A stretch of 64,000 bases of DNA from Enoplolaimus lenunculus (GCA_030248215.1 JASANG010000218.1:1-64000), one strand, 5' to 3'. Positions 19,691-33,956 are shown, counted from the first letter of the stretch. A program made the numbers and translations. The notes: generated from the sequence alone by a model not told the origin.

Positions 19691-22600
19691 ATTCTTTGAT
19701 TATAGTAAACTTGGTTTAAGGTTTAAGCTTAGGCTCGATATTATCAACTGCGTAAAGCACGGATCATCGTTGGCGCCAATGGTTTTCAACTGATGAACTC
19801 GTGCCATAGCGCATCTCAAACTACAGAAGGATAAAGTAAATACAAAAAATTTTCTGAATTTATAATCTCACCATTCACTGGTTCGAAAGTTACATGACCT
19901 ATCTCCAACTGGTGAGCTGCTAAACATGTGAATACATGAATATGTGTTAATACGCTTAGGCAGGGGCTCAGACTTTGGAAGAAACGTACAAAATAGCCAA
20001 ACTAGCATGGCGTGTGAACTTGACGTTGCTTCGTTCGCTTGAACTAAACGAACAGACTTTTGACTTCTGCTGGCGTTAATATGGTGCTTTAAACAAAATT
20101 TATATAAAATCGTTTACAACTCAGAACTCAATGATATGTTTCATAAAATACAGCAGCCAATTTTTATACCACAAAATGGAAACACAAATTCCAATTTAGA
20201 ATTGATCCAAAATTCATTTCATTTGGAATAGCAGCCTAAGTCTAAACCTAAGCAAAAAACAGTTCAAACCTGAAGCTTTCCCGATTGCAACGCCATAGAA
20301 AAACGTTCCACCCCTGATTTTTACATGGCTCGAATTCATCACTAGCGAATGGCCCATTTCCAGCACTGCGCAATGCCCAGCCCATACTGAAATGTTTCAG
20401 CTTCGGCAATAAACTACGGTGTTGTATGCTAAATTTTCGCAAATATTCTCGGGTTTCTTTGACCTCCCCAAAAATGGGGGGCTATGGCAACCACCATTAA
20501 TTGCTAACAAGTTAATCTAAAACTACGCGGCGTTAAAACAACTCAACAAAGAACAGCCGAACAGTGTTACTGGAAAACAATAGCGTATACGAACTAGGAT
20601 AATAAGATATATCTTCGAACGATTGGCCTGTGCGACTGAAATAAAGTAAGCTTAAGCTTTACACTAATTTTTATCATTGGCTTATGTTTAGGTTTAAGCT
20701 TAGGCTTAGGTGTATAGTTATTATTACGCTTAGGCTTAGGTATAAGCTCATTATTACGCTTAGGCTTAGGTATAAGCTCATTATTACGCTTACGCTTAGG
20801 ATTTAGGCTCAATAGGCTTCGGAATATGCTTATACAACTGTTCCACGTGTGTTGTTAGCCTTGGCCGAAAGATTTACCGTTCAACACACATCGTACTTTG
20901 GCACAAAAAGATTTCTCACTTGCAGAACGTCGTTCTCTAAAAAACTAAATGCTTATCAATCCGGAATAAAGCAATGACTGCGCTTGTACTGAAAGAACTA
21001 TTAAAATACAATTTTGGAGTGTATCGTGACGCCGATTATTTATTATAACAAATTTAGTTTTATGCAGTTTATGTTTTGAGTCAAAAAATTGTTTTAGGCT
21101 ACAGCTCTCTATAAAAGCTTGAGCGGTGCTAACTTTAAATAAATTAAAAGTGACAGCTGTAAGGATAACAAATGCTCACTGGCAAATTATGTATATATAC
21201 AAGCTGCAAAACAGTCAACAAACAGAACAGAAATGAGATTTATTTATAACTGCACTTGTAAATTCAACCAGCTTGAAAAACACAGCCCATACCGGCAGAG
21301 TTCGTAATCACAAATTTATGTTAAGATTTAATTTTAAAGTGTCTGGCTCACGAACATTTTCCGTCTATTTATATCGTGCGTTCTGCCGTCACAAATTTCA
21401 GAACCCGTAACTAATTGTATTTTTGTTCTTTTAAAGTGGACAGTCACTCTGTTTTGCTAATATTTCAAGATGTGCATTAGGTAAAGTAGTGACTCGAAAA
21501 TAATGAACTTCAGAGAGTACTGAGTCGAAAGGTATTACAATTACTTCGATATGAAACGCCAGTTTTTTTAGTTATATTGTAAAACGTAACGCAGTAGTTT
21601 AACTCAGAACGTCAGGTCTTCAAATTTTGCCGAGACAGAAACCCGGGCTGGGGCCGGAATTGAAGTCAGAGGCGAAGCAATTTAGGAGATCAAAATGTTG
21701 TTGAAATGGCCACTTTCAATAATAATCTGTCAACTGTTGCCTAATACGTAATTTTAAGGTCTATTTTTGAAATATCTGGGAAAAAACAATAGATATTCCA
21801 AAATTGCACTAAGTTTTAGCAAGCTCCAAGAATCAAAATTCGAAAAATTTCACTTCTAAAACTGCAGGAACCTACGTCTAAAATATTACCGCAGCCAGCT
21901 ATAGAGGTGTATTTTCTGCTGGAGCCGAAGGCAGTTGCCGTATTGTTCCAGTAGTTGCTAATCAGTAAATGAATATGCATCGGCCATGACCTCACGTCTA
22001 CGTATTTAAACAAGGAAAAAATGTGCGTTGAGTACTATATTCCGCTTACCGCTGTTGCTGAACGATTGCTCCCGGAGACCACACCTCCGACATGAGATAT
22101 CGCCCTAGAACAATTCATCCCCTGAACAAATCCTGCCAGGAGAGTTTCCTTATCCCAAACTTATTCGAGACATTTTCTATCCTCGTACCAGGACCAAATA
22201 TTGGCTATTAAAAATGGTTCTGTCTTTGCTCACGACCGTTCCTCTCCTTGCCACTGAGACTATATTGCTCTTCCAATCATTAAGTTTTCTGAGAGATCTC
22301 GATTGTGGATAGGCTTTTCATATCTGTTCACATTCAGGATTGACTGTTCTGTGCCAAATGTATGCCTCAGACCAGGCAATGAAATAAGAACAAAAAAATC
22401 AACAGACTGAATTCGGTTTTACAATGTTTTACTAAAGTAGTATGTGCTGCCGATGTTGAAGTGAATCAAACATCATCCAAACAGGTATAATGTTGTGTGA
22501 AGCCAACTCAGGAATAATCGGCATCGTTTTGCCTTGAAAATGCAGCAGCTACAAAAAAAAATTTTTATCTGAAGCCCATACTTTTGTCACCGCCCTCGGG

Positions 22601-23569
22601 CGGTGACTCTTGTTAATTTTTAATGCCACCTTTGTTAACATGAACTGAGACACATTCTACGTATGATATAATGTTTCACTTGACTGCAGATTTCATTTGT
22701 TATGATCTTAGCGAACATAACATAATAATTTTATGTGAATCACTGCGAATTTGTGATTCAAGCGTGAAAAACTGACAAAGGTGAATGAATGGGACGAAAT
22801 AGTGGTATGAGAAACGGAAGTAAATGATCGTAAGAGATTAAAGAATCCAGGAACGAAATTTCTCAAAGGTGAGTATTCGTCCTGCGACCCGAACCTGAAT
22901 AGTTTTGTGCGGAGGATTATTCTAAGGGGGATTTCTTTCGGGAGAGGAATTGTCGTAGGGTGTGATTTCATCAGGGGTAGCAATTGTCATAAGACTACTT
23001 CTTCGAGGGGGGAAGATGAATTGTCCTGGGATGATTTTTTGAGAACATCAATCGGTCTGGGGGAGCAATGGTCCCATAACACCGCCACTAAACAAGATGT
23101 CTTACGCGAATTTAAAATTGAAAACTTTGCAAAAAATTATACACCTTCAACTCAAATCTATTTATATTTTTTAAACACTTTAATTACTGGTGCATTAAGG
23201 TCGATATATTTGAACAGGAACAAAGCAATATAAATTTTAAATTATGATTTAATACTAAAATTGCGGCGAGTAGGTTTTCAGACGCCACGTTCGCACGCAG
23301 TATTTTCACTGTTACACATAGCACGGCGTCTTTTGAGAAATTTATGGATCAGCCACTGATTAACATGTGATATACCTACGCGTTTTATGCTTTAATACTT
23401 AAAATTTTAAAATTTAATAATCTTAATTTTAAAAGTAATGGTTTTACACATGTTCAGTAGAACTGCTGCGCTGCATACGAGCCAAAGTAATCATCAGGAG
23501 GCAAATAAAAATGTACCTAGTGAGTGAGTTTCAATAAGCTTCGGGTTTAGGTTCATATGCTCAAATAAG
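19691..23569. other. Gene-poor repeat-bearing stretch
   Basis: Family R and T fragments and the minisatellite at 20699. A GC hairpin (GTCACCGCC/GGCGGTGAC, about 22587-22608). No supported gene. Confidence 0.5.
20699..20798. repeat. Minisatellite with 30-bp unit containing TTAGGC
   Basis: About three units of CTTAGGCTTAGGTATAAGCT plus CATTATTACG in tandem, inside a diverged family-T repeat (about 20580-20870). Confidence 0.75.
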
Positions 23570-23775
23570 TATAGTCTCTGTCACAAGTTAGTGATAGGTT
23601 TTCAAACTGGAAAACTCCTGCAATTTATATCCTAATATAGGCACAACAGTACTAGGACAAATCAAATGCGAAAAATGCACTGAATTTCGAACCTAATCAT
23701 TCTCTGGTTCTAAAACTACAAGACATATCACGAACCGGTGATATGTGCTACACACATTTGATAATATATGCGACC
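23570..23775. repeat. Dispersed repeat family R
   Basis: Shares ATCATTCTCTGGTTC, ACATATCAC..CGGTGAT and GTGCTACACACATTTGA with diverged copies at about 19840-19950, 28310-28460, 45540-45605, 48760-48905 (inverse), 58480-58640, 61115-61175 and 62545-62660. No ORF; class unknown. Confidence 0.5.
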
Positions 23776-23779
23776 CGTG

Positions 23780-23935
23780 TTACTTTAAGGGGCGTCCAGG
23801 TTTCTGGTGGGTCTATTAAAAAGTAGTTTTACATTCTACATTACATTTTTTTACTTAAGCTAAGGCTTAGGCTTAATAGGCTTAGGCTTAGGCTTAGGGA
23901 TACGCTTAATCTACTGTTACGCCCCTTAAAGTAAC
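23780..23935. mobile_element. TTAGGC-bearing MITE, family T2
   Basis: Different TIR from family T: GTTACTTTAAGGGGCGT at the left and ACGCCCCTTAAAGTAAC at the right. Four or more GGCTTA hexamers inside. Confidence 0.65.
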
Positions 23936-25335
23936 ATTAGCCATATATGCCATAGACCGGATCAAATCCGTTTCTCTCAATTGTTGGGTTACCTTTGCAA
24001 CGATCTCTCAAAACTGCGTTTGTCGCTCAGAAAAAGTCATGGTATTCAGAATGCTATCCTGCAACAACTGCCTATCACAATATAAAAAAATGACCATTGC
24101 CTACGGCTACTTAAATTGCCTTACCAGCCAACCGCTACAAGATATGAAATATTTTCACAACACAGCTAAGTTTACTTATTAAGTGATTGTTATTTCTTTG
24201 TAATTTGCTTTAAGCTGCTCTTAAACTACCTACAGAACTCGCTAAAATTTTATAAATAATTTAGCGTAGTCGCTAAATTTGCCCGGTTTCTGGCTATAAT
24301 ACTCAGGTTAAAATAGGAGAGATAGAGGGCCAATTATAGGAGAAGCATACTATACTTAAGTATAATTTTTGCCGTTCTAGCTTGATATACACTATTAATC
24401 ATTTGAAAAGTTTGTTATATAAACATTTACCAAGTTTATCGAACGTTGTATGCAACTGCGTGGCTTTAATTCGAAGCACTTTGAGTAAAAAAGCCATTTT
24501 TCGCCAAATACGCTGGCAGATCCAGAAATTTCTGACTTGTATGATATCCGGGGTGGCCCTTCTTAGATAAAACAACTGCATCTAAACTTCGGACCAAATA
24601 TTGCGCTTTTAAATAGATAATTGATACATGTTTATTGTAACATGTACATTAATTTGATTCGATAGAGGGCAATAGTTCCGCTACATTACAGTTTACGTTA
24701 TTCCTACGACTAAGCCTAATTGCGATTCCTATGAACATTTTTCAAGTCACATTGTCATCGCTAAGATGAAAAATAGAAAAATCCAAACAGATATGCACCA
24801 ATCACAAGACATAGCTGCCGCTAAGTATATCGTATTCCAAATTTTTCAACATGAACCACATTTTCACATACTAATTTTATCGCTTTAATATGTACCCATG
24901 GCGTTGATACAGAAATTGTCAAATATTTTAATATGCCATGGGTTGATTTAGGGGTCACAACATCCCTATGGGATTTTTGAAAAAGAAAATTTAGATACTT
25001 TTTCAATTTATAATACCAGAAACCATCCTACGAAAATTTTATAAAACGTAAGCTCTCGTTTTCAAAAACCTGTTTTACTCCCATGTTCGTACGCAAAACA
25101 GAAAGCCAACAATATCATTCGGGTACTATTGTTCTCAAATACAGGTTTTGATTTCTTGACCAGTTTTGCCAATCTGAGTTTGTGTAATATGTTACGAAAA
25201 AAATGTTCAATTTTCATAATTACTTTTTTCAAATGAAAAAACTCATTTAGTTAAAATGAAATAATAACTGCGTTTTGAGAAAAGTATTGTTTTGAATTTC
25301 AGATATTCGCTTTTTAGGAACGTTAGCCTAATTAG

Positions 25336-25336
<1 letters not shown>

Positions 25337-25368
<32 letters not shown>
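25337..25368. repeat. (TTA)n microsatellite
   Basis: About ten ATT units. Confidence 0.9.
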
Positions 25369-25369
<1 letters not shown>

Positions 25370-25556
25370 AGTTGACAGCTCGTAAAATATAATTAGTATA
25401 TATGATCGTTATTTGCTACCGTCTGATGATTGTAAAACAAAGAGATCATATCGACCAGATAGCGCGCAAGGGACTGTAGGGGCATCTCCTCGGATTCCTA
25501 TCAATTTTAGCTATGGTAAAAAACATTACTAAATGATATTTAAAGAATATTATCCA

Positions 25557-25570
25557 ATATATATATATAT

Positions 25571-25633
<63 letters not shown>
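25557..25633. repeat. (AT)n microsatellite
   Basis: About 75 bp of AT with a single AG interruption. Confidence 0.92.
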
Positions 25634-25636
<3 letters not shown>

Positions 25637-26199
25637 TGTACTCAATAGCTCTTCTTACACGCCCGAATTCATTATTTTGAGGAGCGTGCGATGCATATTA
25701 TAGCAAAAAGCCATCTGGACAGGTTGTTCCGAGAAGAAAGGCAGGGTTTCCATGGCCTCGTAAACCTGAATTTATTTCTGTCAGGTAAAGAACAGTGGAT
25801 AATTGAGGCGCAGTTATCAATTGACCTATTTTATCTTAAGAACCTGCGTTTCATAGTTGTCCTTTCAGTGCTGTCTCCAGCAAAACTGAAGAATACGTTA
25901 CGTCGGTGAAACAGTCTTACAGCACATACGAGATCTAAACAGCTGTAGAACGAAACAACTTTTCCAATATGTTTGGCGAATATTTTTTTACGCAAACACT
26001 GCGACAATATTTCAGAGAAAGTTTTGCCCAAATTAAATATTAGTGGTGGCCTGACAACGAAATCCAAGCCCAAATAAAGAATCTACGGCAATTTGTCGCC
26101 CCCGACAACTTCTCTAGAATGTCCAAAAGTTGATGAATTAAAACCTAAACATAACCGTAAGCGCAATCCTTAAGCCTAAACCTAAGCCTAAGCATAGTG

Positions 26200-26280
26200 A
26201 TGAGCGACAAACTGTCGAGTCAATAAGTTTCGGATTACAAGTTGTCAGGCGAAGAATTGTCGTGATACCCCTCGATGGGC
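26200..26280. repeat. Fragment of the fold-back element at 1-931
   Basis: Shares GATGGGCGAC/GTCGAGT and TTCGGRTTACAAGTTGTC-like strings with the right arm at about 513-590, in the same order. Diverged. Confidence 0.45.
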
Positions 26281-29200
26281 AGGTTCCTATAACTAATGCA
26301 GGCCGCAAGATTTTGTACAAATCTATCCTGGTTTATTGAATTTTTAGACTCAACTACCAGAACTTTTCATTAGTATTCTGGTGTTGATGTTTTAGTCAGG
26401 CTCGACGCCAGCTGAACATGATAAGGTCGACCCAAAATTTCAAGGGGTCATACGAGAATCTTGTAGTATTCAACAAGCTAAACCGAAACAGCACATCGCA
26501 AATACTTTCAAGTTCAATGTCTATTCGGTATAAATGACGTGCCATAACCACAAACGTTACTGCTTTCCATTGGCCTCAATTAAAGCAAACTTTATTTTAG
26601 TTTCTATTTATATATGCAACAAAACAACAAAATGCTTAAACTCAGCAGTTTCGAGAAAAATATATTTGAAAACGCAAATAAATATAGCAATAAATCAGTA
26701 AAGTTTCAGCAAATCACAATATAATCTCACTCAAAATCATTTGCCTATACGTATTGCAAGAGCATAGATTTTTTCCGGCAGTGTCACCTTGACCGGAAAT
26801 GATCGTTTATTTAAATCCGCTTCCAGTTTTTATGCATACGTCTGAGTCGTAGACCAAATGGTTGTTTTTCCGGTACTCCAAGCAAAGAAATTTCAAGTCG
26901 CAAACTCGGTACATGTTTGCCAAAAATTGGGTTGACTTTCGGCTCACATGGATAGAGGCTTATGCTTAGGCTTAGGATCTGATAGAAAGCTGTTGTTTTA
27001 TATGAAAGACTTGTGTCAGAGTGGTCAAATAATAATAGAAGGGTCAAACAGAGATTTTATGCTAATTCAAACGGGGTAAAATGTTCTACGGAAACTAATT
27101 TTTTTTTAGCTTATGAATATAGGCCCGAAAAATATGTCTCAATTCTCAGATATATAGACAACGTGTACAGGAAATTATTTAGACACTGGGAGGAACGTAT
27201 CCTGGGGTTAATGCGTGACGTGACATCGACTCGGGTGGGGTTATACCAAAATGTTGTGCTAAATGTGGGGCAAACTAGTGACAATTTTTAAAATTGTCAT
27301 GCGTTAACCACGGGATATGTCGGTCCCGGTGTTTTAATAAATTGTGTTATTGTGAACCTATGTATTATATTTTCGTTCTCTATAATGGACTTTGATAGTT
27401 AAATTTCTAATCTTAAATAATTAATTCGAAAATCTAACCTATTTTATGCTGAGGTAAAATTCTACTCTTAAATAGACCAAGTTTAGACTTGAATTCAACT
27501 TCGGTATAAAGCTTTGACTTTTGATTACCGTTATTAATTCATGAATACTCTACAAATGTTCATTAACGTTGCGCTAACCTTATGAGGGTCGGCAGGTATG
27601 TATAACGGCGTGCAGTTGCATCTATGGGATCCGTAAATAATTTTTTATAAATAGGTTGAGAACTTATTTGAGTTAAAACAAATGGAAGTACAACTCTAGC
27701 AACTTCAATAAATTTTTTTCCAATGAACCCATCTTTCATACCCTAAACTTAATATTCTATTTGTGTCCATGGCTATATCAGTCATCCATATGTCCGCTTC
27801 AATATATATACATATATATACATATACACATATATATATTATATCCGGAAACAATAATTTGAAATATTTTGAACCTGGATTCATTTCGATAACCGGACAT
27901 GTGGTTTGGAAATAAACTTGCAAACGTAGCTTGTTTTCGCTGTTTTTAGAAAGCACTATTAAACTTGAATGATAGTTTACCTTCAGTGTAGGTCATGCAT
28001 CATTTGGATTTAAGGGTGCCCTACATTAGTCAACTGCTATTGCAGCCTTGGTGCTAAGTTCAATATGTTCAAAGGTTAAACTGAAAAAATGCTCTCTCGT
28101 TTTAATGATTTTCAGATTAACAAATAATTTATATACCAAAATTGGCTTGTACAAATTAGTAGCGCAAAGCTTTTTTACAAAAAACAAACAAATGAGTGTA
28201 TATCTATTCTATATTCTTAAAGATGGAACGGCCTATACACGGGTTCTGGGCTAAATATAAGCGCCTAGCACTAGAACAGCGCTATTCGCTGATGTGAAAT
28301 TCTGCGTTGAAGCAGGTGATTCAAGCGTAAAAATGTGCTAAATTTCAAACAAAATTTTCCGCTGCAAATAAACAACATCCTTCACTGGTTAAAAGTTGTA
28401 CAACACCTGTCATCAAACTGATAATTGCTGCTATACACATTTAATATTACCGGCATATGCTTCAATATCAATCTCCTTAGATACCGTTACTATATTTGAG
28501 CAACAGCTGTAAAGTAGAATAGTACAGAATATAAAAACTTTTGTCACAAAGTTAAGAAAACACACAATATTGTTGGCTTAAAAGGTTCTCAGTTCAAAGA
28601 GGCCCCTTTGTAGTTTTACCGGGAGCCGGATACATTTGTCTTAAAATGAATTTTATTTGTTATCGCTTACGTACCATATGACCGATATACCTTTGATACC
28701 AAAGGTTGTGTATTATTGGAGTTTTTCATTTATTAAACTGATTCCTAAATGGTTTGATTTTGAAAGTTTTAGCATATTTTGAATCTACAGTGTTCAGCGT
28801 CATATTGTAACATGTGACTGTCTCTTAATTATACCTTTAGTATAGTGCAAGTTGTTTATTCCAGGGACGTACCTAGGGCTGCCAGGACCCCCCACCGAAA
28901 ACAAAACTTCGGACAATGTAGCAGCGTTGAGTCGAAGTTTGTTCAGTCCAAAGTTGGAATCCGAGGTAGGTTGGCCAAGCATTCGCCATCCTAGTTACCT
29001 CTTTGGTCGCTTCCTAACTTCAGGCCAGTATGTCGACAATGATAAACCGGAGGTATAGGTGGTTAAACATAACCGAAGTGTGTAGCAAATTTACCTACCA
29101 GGACGAAATAGTTTTCTGGCTCTTGTTCACTTCCCTTACGTTACAGATCCAAGGTTCAGAATTTAGGCAAAAGTTTACGATTAGGCTTGCCTCTTCACAA

Positions 29201-29798
29201 AGCTAAGCCTAAGCCTAAAAGATAAGCTTCCCCTATGGGGAGAGTGAACTAAAATTGATATATTAAACTAGTAAAGTACAGTCTTCTAAAGCGCAGTACG
29301 GGTGCATTTCATATAAATAAACATTCTTGTCACGTTTACACCGTATAGCTACAATTAATTCCCTGGTTTAGGATTTATATTCTGTAAAACGGCAAACTTG
29401 TTGTTTAAAAACTGAGCACGTATTGTTTTAAACGTTGTTGAAATGATTTGTAGAATTTACAAAAAATATAATGGTTCTAAACGCTTTTATTCCTGTCCGT
29501 ATTGAGCGAGAATGGCTAGTAAAAGTGAAAATTTGTCGGTATTAAAGAATAAAGAACACACTATTGTAATGTGCGTAATTAGGATTCAGGAAACCGGAGT
29601 GTTAAAGCCTAAGTGTGAAAATAAAGCCTATAAGCCCAAGCCTAAGCCAAAAACAATCTACCCCTGCTCTATCGCTGTCGTGCAAAAAGCCAGACGGCCC
29701 TAAAAGTAACGCGGGTGCTTTTTGTGAAACATTTTTAGCAGTGGAAAAATACTTCAATATCACACTTATTCGTTACTGAACCGGCAACCTTTATGTGT

Positions 29799-30022
29799 TA
29801 CACTGCAAAAAGTGGGAGTCAAATTGACTCTCTCCGAAATAGGCTATTCGCGAGTACACAAACTGAGTCAAATTCAACCCCGTCATCGTCAAATTCGACT
29901 CACTGAGCGGTTCGGGTGAGTCGCATTTGACTGTGGTGGAGTCGAATTTGACTCAGTTTGTGTAGTCCGGAAAAGCCTATTTCAGAAGCTAGTCAACTTG
30001 ACTCATCATTTTTTGCACTGTA
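29799..30022. mobile_element. MITE M1 copy
   Basis: Begins TACACTGCAAAAAGTGGGAG, ends TTTTTTGCACTGTA. Internal order of motifs is as in the other M1 copies. Confidence 0.75.
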
Positions 30023-30642
30023 GTCACTTGCAAGTTTCCTCCGCTACTCCAGCAATTAAAAATGATGGGCTTAAAAGAATAAAAATCTGAAAATCCCTAT
30101 TTAATCGATCTGGTATATACGTATACTACATAGCGGACCAGGTACTTACAGGCTTAAACGATTTCGCTAAAAGGTTCTAAGAGTAAACAACAACAATTGC
30201 TAAACTAATATATATTTCGTTTTTATAGAACTCTAAAGTATCATATTACTTCGCGATTTTCCCAGTACTATTTTTAAATTGTAAAACTAAAACTTCAAAT
30301 GTAGAACTCAGGCCCGTAGTCAGCTGGACATGCTAATGGTACCAAAGACACTTTACGAGGGGCATGTAAGGATTTCAGATGTGACATACAAACTGTTAAA
30401 ACTTTATTTATAAATTAATGATTTGCGTTTAATAACAAACTTTCGAAATGTAATTTGAAAGTTTATGTAAACAAATCTTTCTAAATTTTAGATGATAAGC
30501 GTCCAGCTTATAGCCCCTGCCCTGTGTATCAGCTGTTGTGCAGCCATAATCTTTATGGCAAGAAAATTTTTTAAGGAATTTCATCACAAAACATTTGTCA
30601 TTTCAAACAATTGTTTTTACTTCAACAAGTTTGAGCTATAAT

Positions 30643-30906
30643 TTAACCCTTTCATTCATAGAGTATACTATGAGCAACTAAATACAATAATGTACGAGCA
30701 ATGCACACACTGTGAGCAGCGTTTAACATTTATAACTTATATGCGCAGTGCAAAATCTCCACAAGACGTGAGAGCCTACTCGGGCTCGAGCGTCAAGCTC
30801 CTATAGCTCAGTGGACATCGTAAACGCCTCCCACCCGCGAGACTGGGGATCGAATCTTACGTTGAAAGTACATCTTATATGAAATTGAAAATATTCATGG
30901 GAGAAG
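30643..30906 (+). mobile_element. S1-alpha element
   Basis: TTTAACCCTTTCATTC at the left; the tRNA-like region TCCTATAGCTCAGTGG, then GGGATCGAATC; the right end ATGGGAGAAG is slightly degraded. Confidence 0.62.
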
Positions 30907-31196
30907 TTGCACACATGTGCAACTGGACTAACGCTTCTCCAATCGTAGGCTAAATTGTTGCCTAGGCTCGTCACATTTTAGCGAACAATATAAAATATAT
31001 AAAATATATAAAACATCTGAAACAATAGGTATCTCAATTCATACAAACTTAATTTTCATACGTAAACAAAAATCTGTTGCAATGCTGCCCAAAATACGTA
31101 TGTGGGGCGTTCCAGCTTTAATATATAGATTTCGAATTCGTCAAAAATTCTAATTTGGGCGTGGAATGATCAAGACAGATATTGCGAAGAGTTAGT

Positions 31197-31422
31197 TATT
31201 TCGTTCGTTTGCTTGTTTGTTTGTTCGTTTGTTTGTTTGTTTTTGCTTGCTTGCATAAATTTGTTTGTATGACTGTTAGTTTGTCTATTTGTTTGTTTGT
31301 TTGTTTGTTTGATAGTTTGTTTGTTCTTTGTAACAGCTTTCATTGTTTGTCATGTTCGTTATCTTCGTTTGTTTGTTTGTTTGTTTGCTTGCTTGTTTGC
31401 TTGTTTGTTTCTTTATTTGCAC
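31197..31422. repeat. (TTTG)n microsatellite, interrupted
   Basis: Many GTTT units with CTTG and other interruptions. The open frames across it (Cys/Leu/Phe/Val repeats) are an artefact of the repeat. Confidence 0.9.
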
Positions 31423-32436
31423 TTTTCCACCGCAAACATAATATTTCTACTCACCAGCGAAGACGATAAAATACAGCTAACCTTCTCTAAAACAACTTAG
31501 AAACTATTTCTTGGTATTTTTTTCTGTGTCGTGCCAATAGACCAGCCAGACAATGTAGCCAAAACACTTTAGAAACCAAACAAAACAAATTAACACCAAT
31601 CTAAACATAGCACCAGACTAATCTAAACAATGTTGTTGCTTATATATCTCGAGGGCAACTGTGCGGGGAGAGAGGGATGGGTTTGTGAGTGGTATGCGGA
31701 TATCTACCGCTCTCGCCAGCTGAAACACTTATCAACAATATTTACAAGATATCCAGGTCAGGAAAAGTTTTCTTGCATCGTCTATAAATTTCCACTCCCG
31801 TTCCGTTATATAAATATATGTGTGTATATTTCCTAGTTGAGATCTTGTATATCCGTAGGTCAACCATCTACGGCGGCATGTCAAATGGCACCCATTAAAA
31901 AACAAAGCAATAAAATGTGTAAAACTTCTGGGTGACACAAAAAAAATTTATTTCTTTATGTTTTGTTGATTTTTCCGTTGCGGTTTGAAGTTGGTTCGTT
32001 GATGTATTTAGTAATAATGGCTATTGTATCGAATTTGAAATGATTTTGCGGCACGGACTTTGCCAGCGTTCCTGAAACAGGAACGTTACGTTCTATTAAA
32101 ACTTCGAAAAAGGGGCTCTTGTATTTATCGACTAAAACAGTCCTGAAAGCCTCCGAACAAGAAATCACAAATCAAGAGGGGTTTGACAGCCGAAATATTC
32201 TAGACTAACTGCCAGTCTAGTGTGTTTTCCCACTTAGTCTTTTTATAAAGGTCTTTGCGTCTAAGCTGTTTTCTTTCAGATTGCATACGTTATGTCATTG
32301 CTTGGCAATGGAATTTGAAACTTTTGAAATACGGACAAAAATGTATTTTTGAATTTTATTTCAAAAAAATTATACGGAAAATGCTTGTTTTAAATCTAAA
32401 TCAATTGGTCAAAAAATAATCGGCAAAACTTTTGCG

Positions 32437-32575
32437 GTCCATGTATAGAACAGAGTTGGAAATGAAAGCATATTCATTAGCCTAAGTGTAAGCGTAAAGA
32501 TGAACCTATTTTTAAGCCTTAGCCTAAGCAAAAAAATTAGTGTAAAGGTTAAACTGACTCTATTGCAGCCGGCCC
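32437..32575. mobile_element. TTAGGC-bearing MITE, family T, diverged
   Basis: Starts GGTCCATGTATAGAACAGAG and ends GCCGGCCCAC, with AGCCTAAG hexamers (complement orientation) between. Confidence 0.45.
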
Positions 32576-33580
32576 ACTTTTGTTTGATACGCTTTGCATA
32601 CAGATTATCTGGCTATATTTTAATCTTTTCTCACACCGTTTCGCGGTGTGAACGGTAATATTTTAATAAAGAGGACACCACCCTAAATATATTTCCAAAA
32701 TGCAAAAATTGAGTCCTTGAAAACGAGAAAAATGTAATTTTGCGCACACTGTGAGTCGAATTATGTGATATTTGCAAATAAAGAGTGCTTTTATCCAAAC
32801 GTTAGAAACATTAAATGCACAACGTACTTTAAATTTCGGAGTTATTTACTTGAACAGTTTTGGAAATAAATTTGATACTTCTCAAATACCAGAAAAAATA
32901 CTAAAAAATTTGTCAATTCTTTCTAATTAAGACGTTTAACAATTGTACAAAAAATCCTAGATCTGGCTTGTGCTAAATTTTGTTTGGGGCTCTTTAACTG
33001 CAACCACTGATAATGAAGCAAACTTAAAACTATATTTAAGAAAATGATTGAAAATCTATGAGTAATTTTCATTTTTACTACGTTGGAATAATTTGCACAA
33101 CTATTTTTATATTGATTGAGTACGCAGATGGATGTGAATTAATCTCTGGAGGGCCGTAAGGTAATAAAATTTAAAAAATGTAGCCAGCTGACGCTATTGG
33201 ATTAACAGGGGGGCGCAAGTGTAAGCGTACGCCCCCCTATCAGAAAATATTCATGATAAAAAGGTAAGGTCCCTACATTTTTCCCGTCAGAAAATTGGCA
33301 CGTATATATAGCATACAGTAAAAATTGCGTTTCATAACTTTTTAAGCCCGCTTCTTTGACAGAAAACTTCTGAAACCGGCCTTGCCAACTGGCGGTTATT
33401 CTGGATGACTTTGTTGTGACTTTATTTGCACATCTTCGTTTAACTTGCGTGCAGGTACACAGATAAGATTGGTGAACAATTTTTCACAATATTTACAGTA
33501 TCGTTTGGCTGCGGCCAAAACATTGGAAAATTTGCTAAATTTATAACCTGAAATACCGTTTAGAAGTTGTGAAATTTGTA

Positions 33581-33803
33581 TACACTGCAAAAAATGGTGA
33601 GCAAATTGACTCTTTCCGAAATAGGCTTTTCAGGACTACACTAACTGAGTCAAATTCGACTCGGCCAGAGTTAAATTCAACTCATTGAGCGAGTTGGGTG
33701 CGTCGCATTTGACTCTGGTGAAGTCGAATTTGACTCATTTTGCATAGTCCGGAAAAACCTATTTCGGAGAGAGTCAATTTGACTCAACATATTTTGCAGT
33801 GTA
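33581..33803. mobile_element. MITE M1 copy
   Basis: Begins TACACTGCAAAAAATGGTGA, ends ATATTTTGCAGTGTA. About 223 bp. Confidence 0.75.
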
Positions 33804-33956
33804 GGTATAATCAATAGAACATGATTGTTTGATTGGAACCTGAAAAAATAACATCTTTTGCTTTAAGCTGAGACGTTAAACGTACGTTGTGAACACTAGT
33901 TTCCGATGTCATGTAGATATATTGCAATTTCACAAGTAAAACATGTGCTAAGTGAC

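Larger units (their letters stand above)
23936..29798. other. Gene-poor stretch
   Basis: Microsatellites, a family R copy, single TTAGGC-type clusters (26940-26970, 29190-29240). No exon with domain similarity was recognised. Confidence 0.5.
30907..33580. other. Gene-poor stretch
   Basis: The (TTTG)n tract, a T-family relic and a second GC hairpin (TCACACCG/CGGTGTGA, about 32632-32652). Nothing else supported. Confidence 0.5.

Noticed and set aside
20640-20830. TTAGGC arrays as an interstitial telomere or chromosome end
   Set aside because: Arrays are short, interrupted and embedded in TIR elements throughout the window.
22907-23233. 108-codon plus-strand frame
   Set aside because: Opposed by a minus-strand frame, with near-repeated strings such as GAATTGTC; no similarity.
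31182-31500. Two overlapping frames rich in Cys, Leu, Phe and Val
   Set aside because: They are translations of the (TTTG)n microsatellite.
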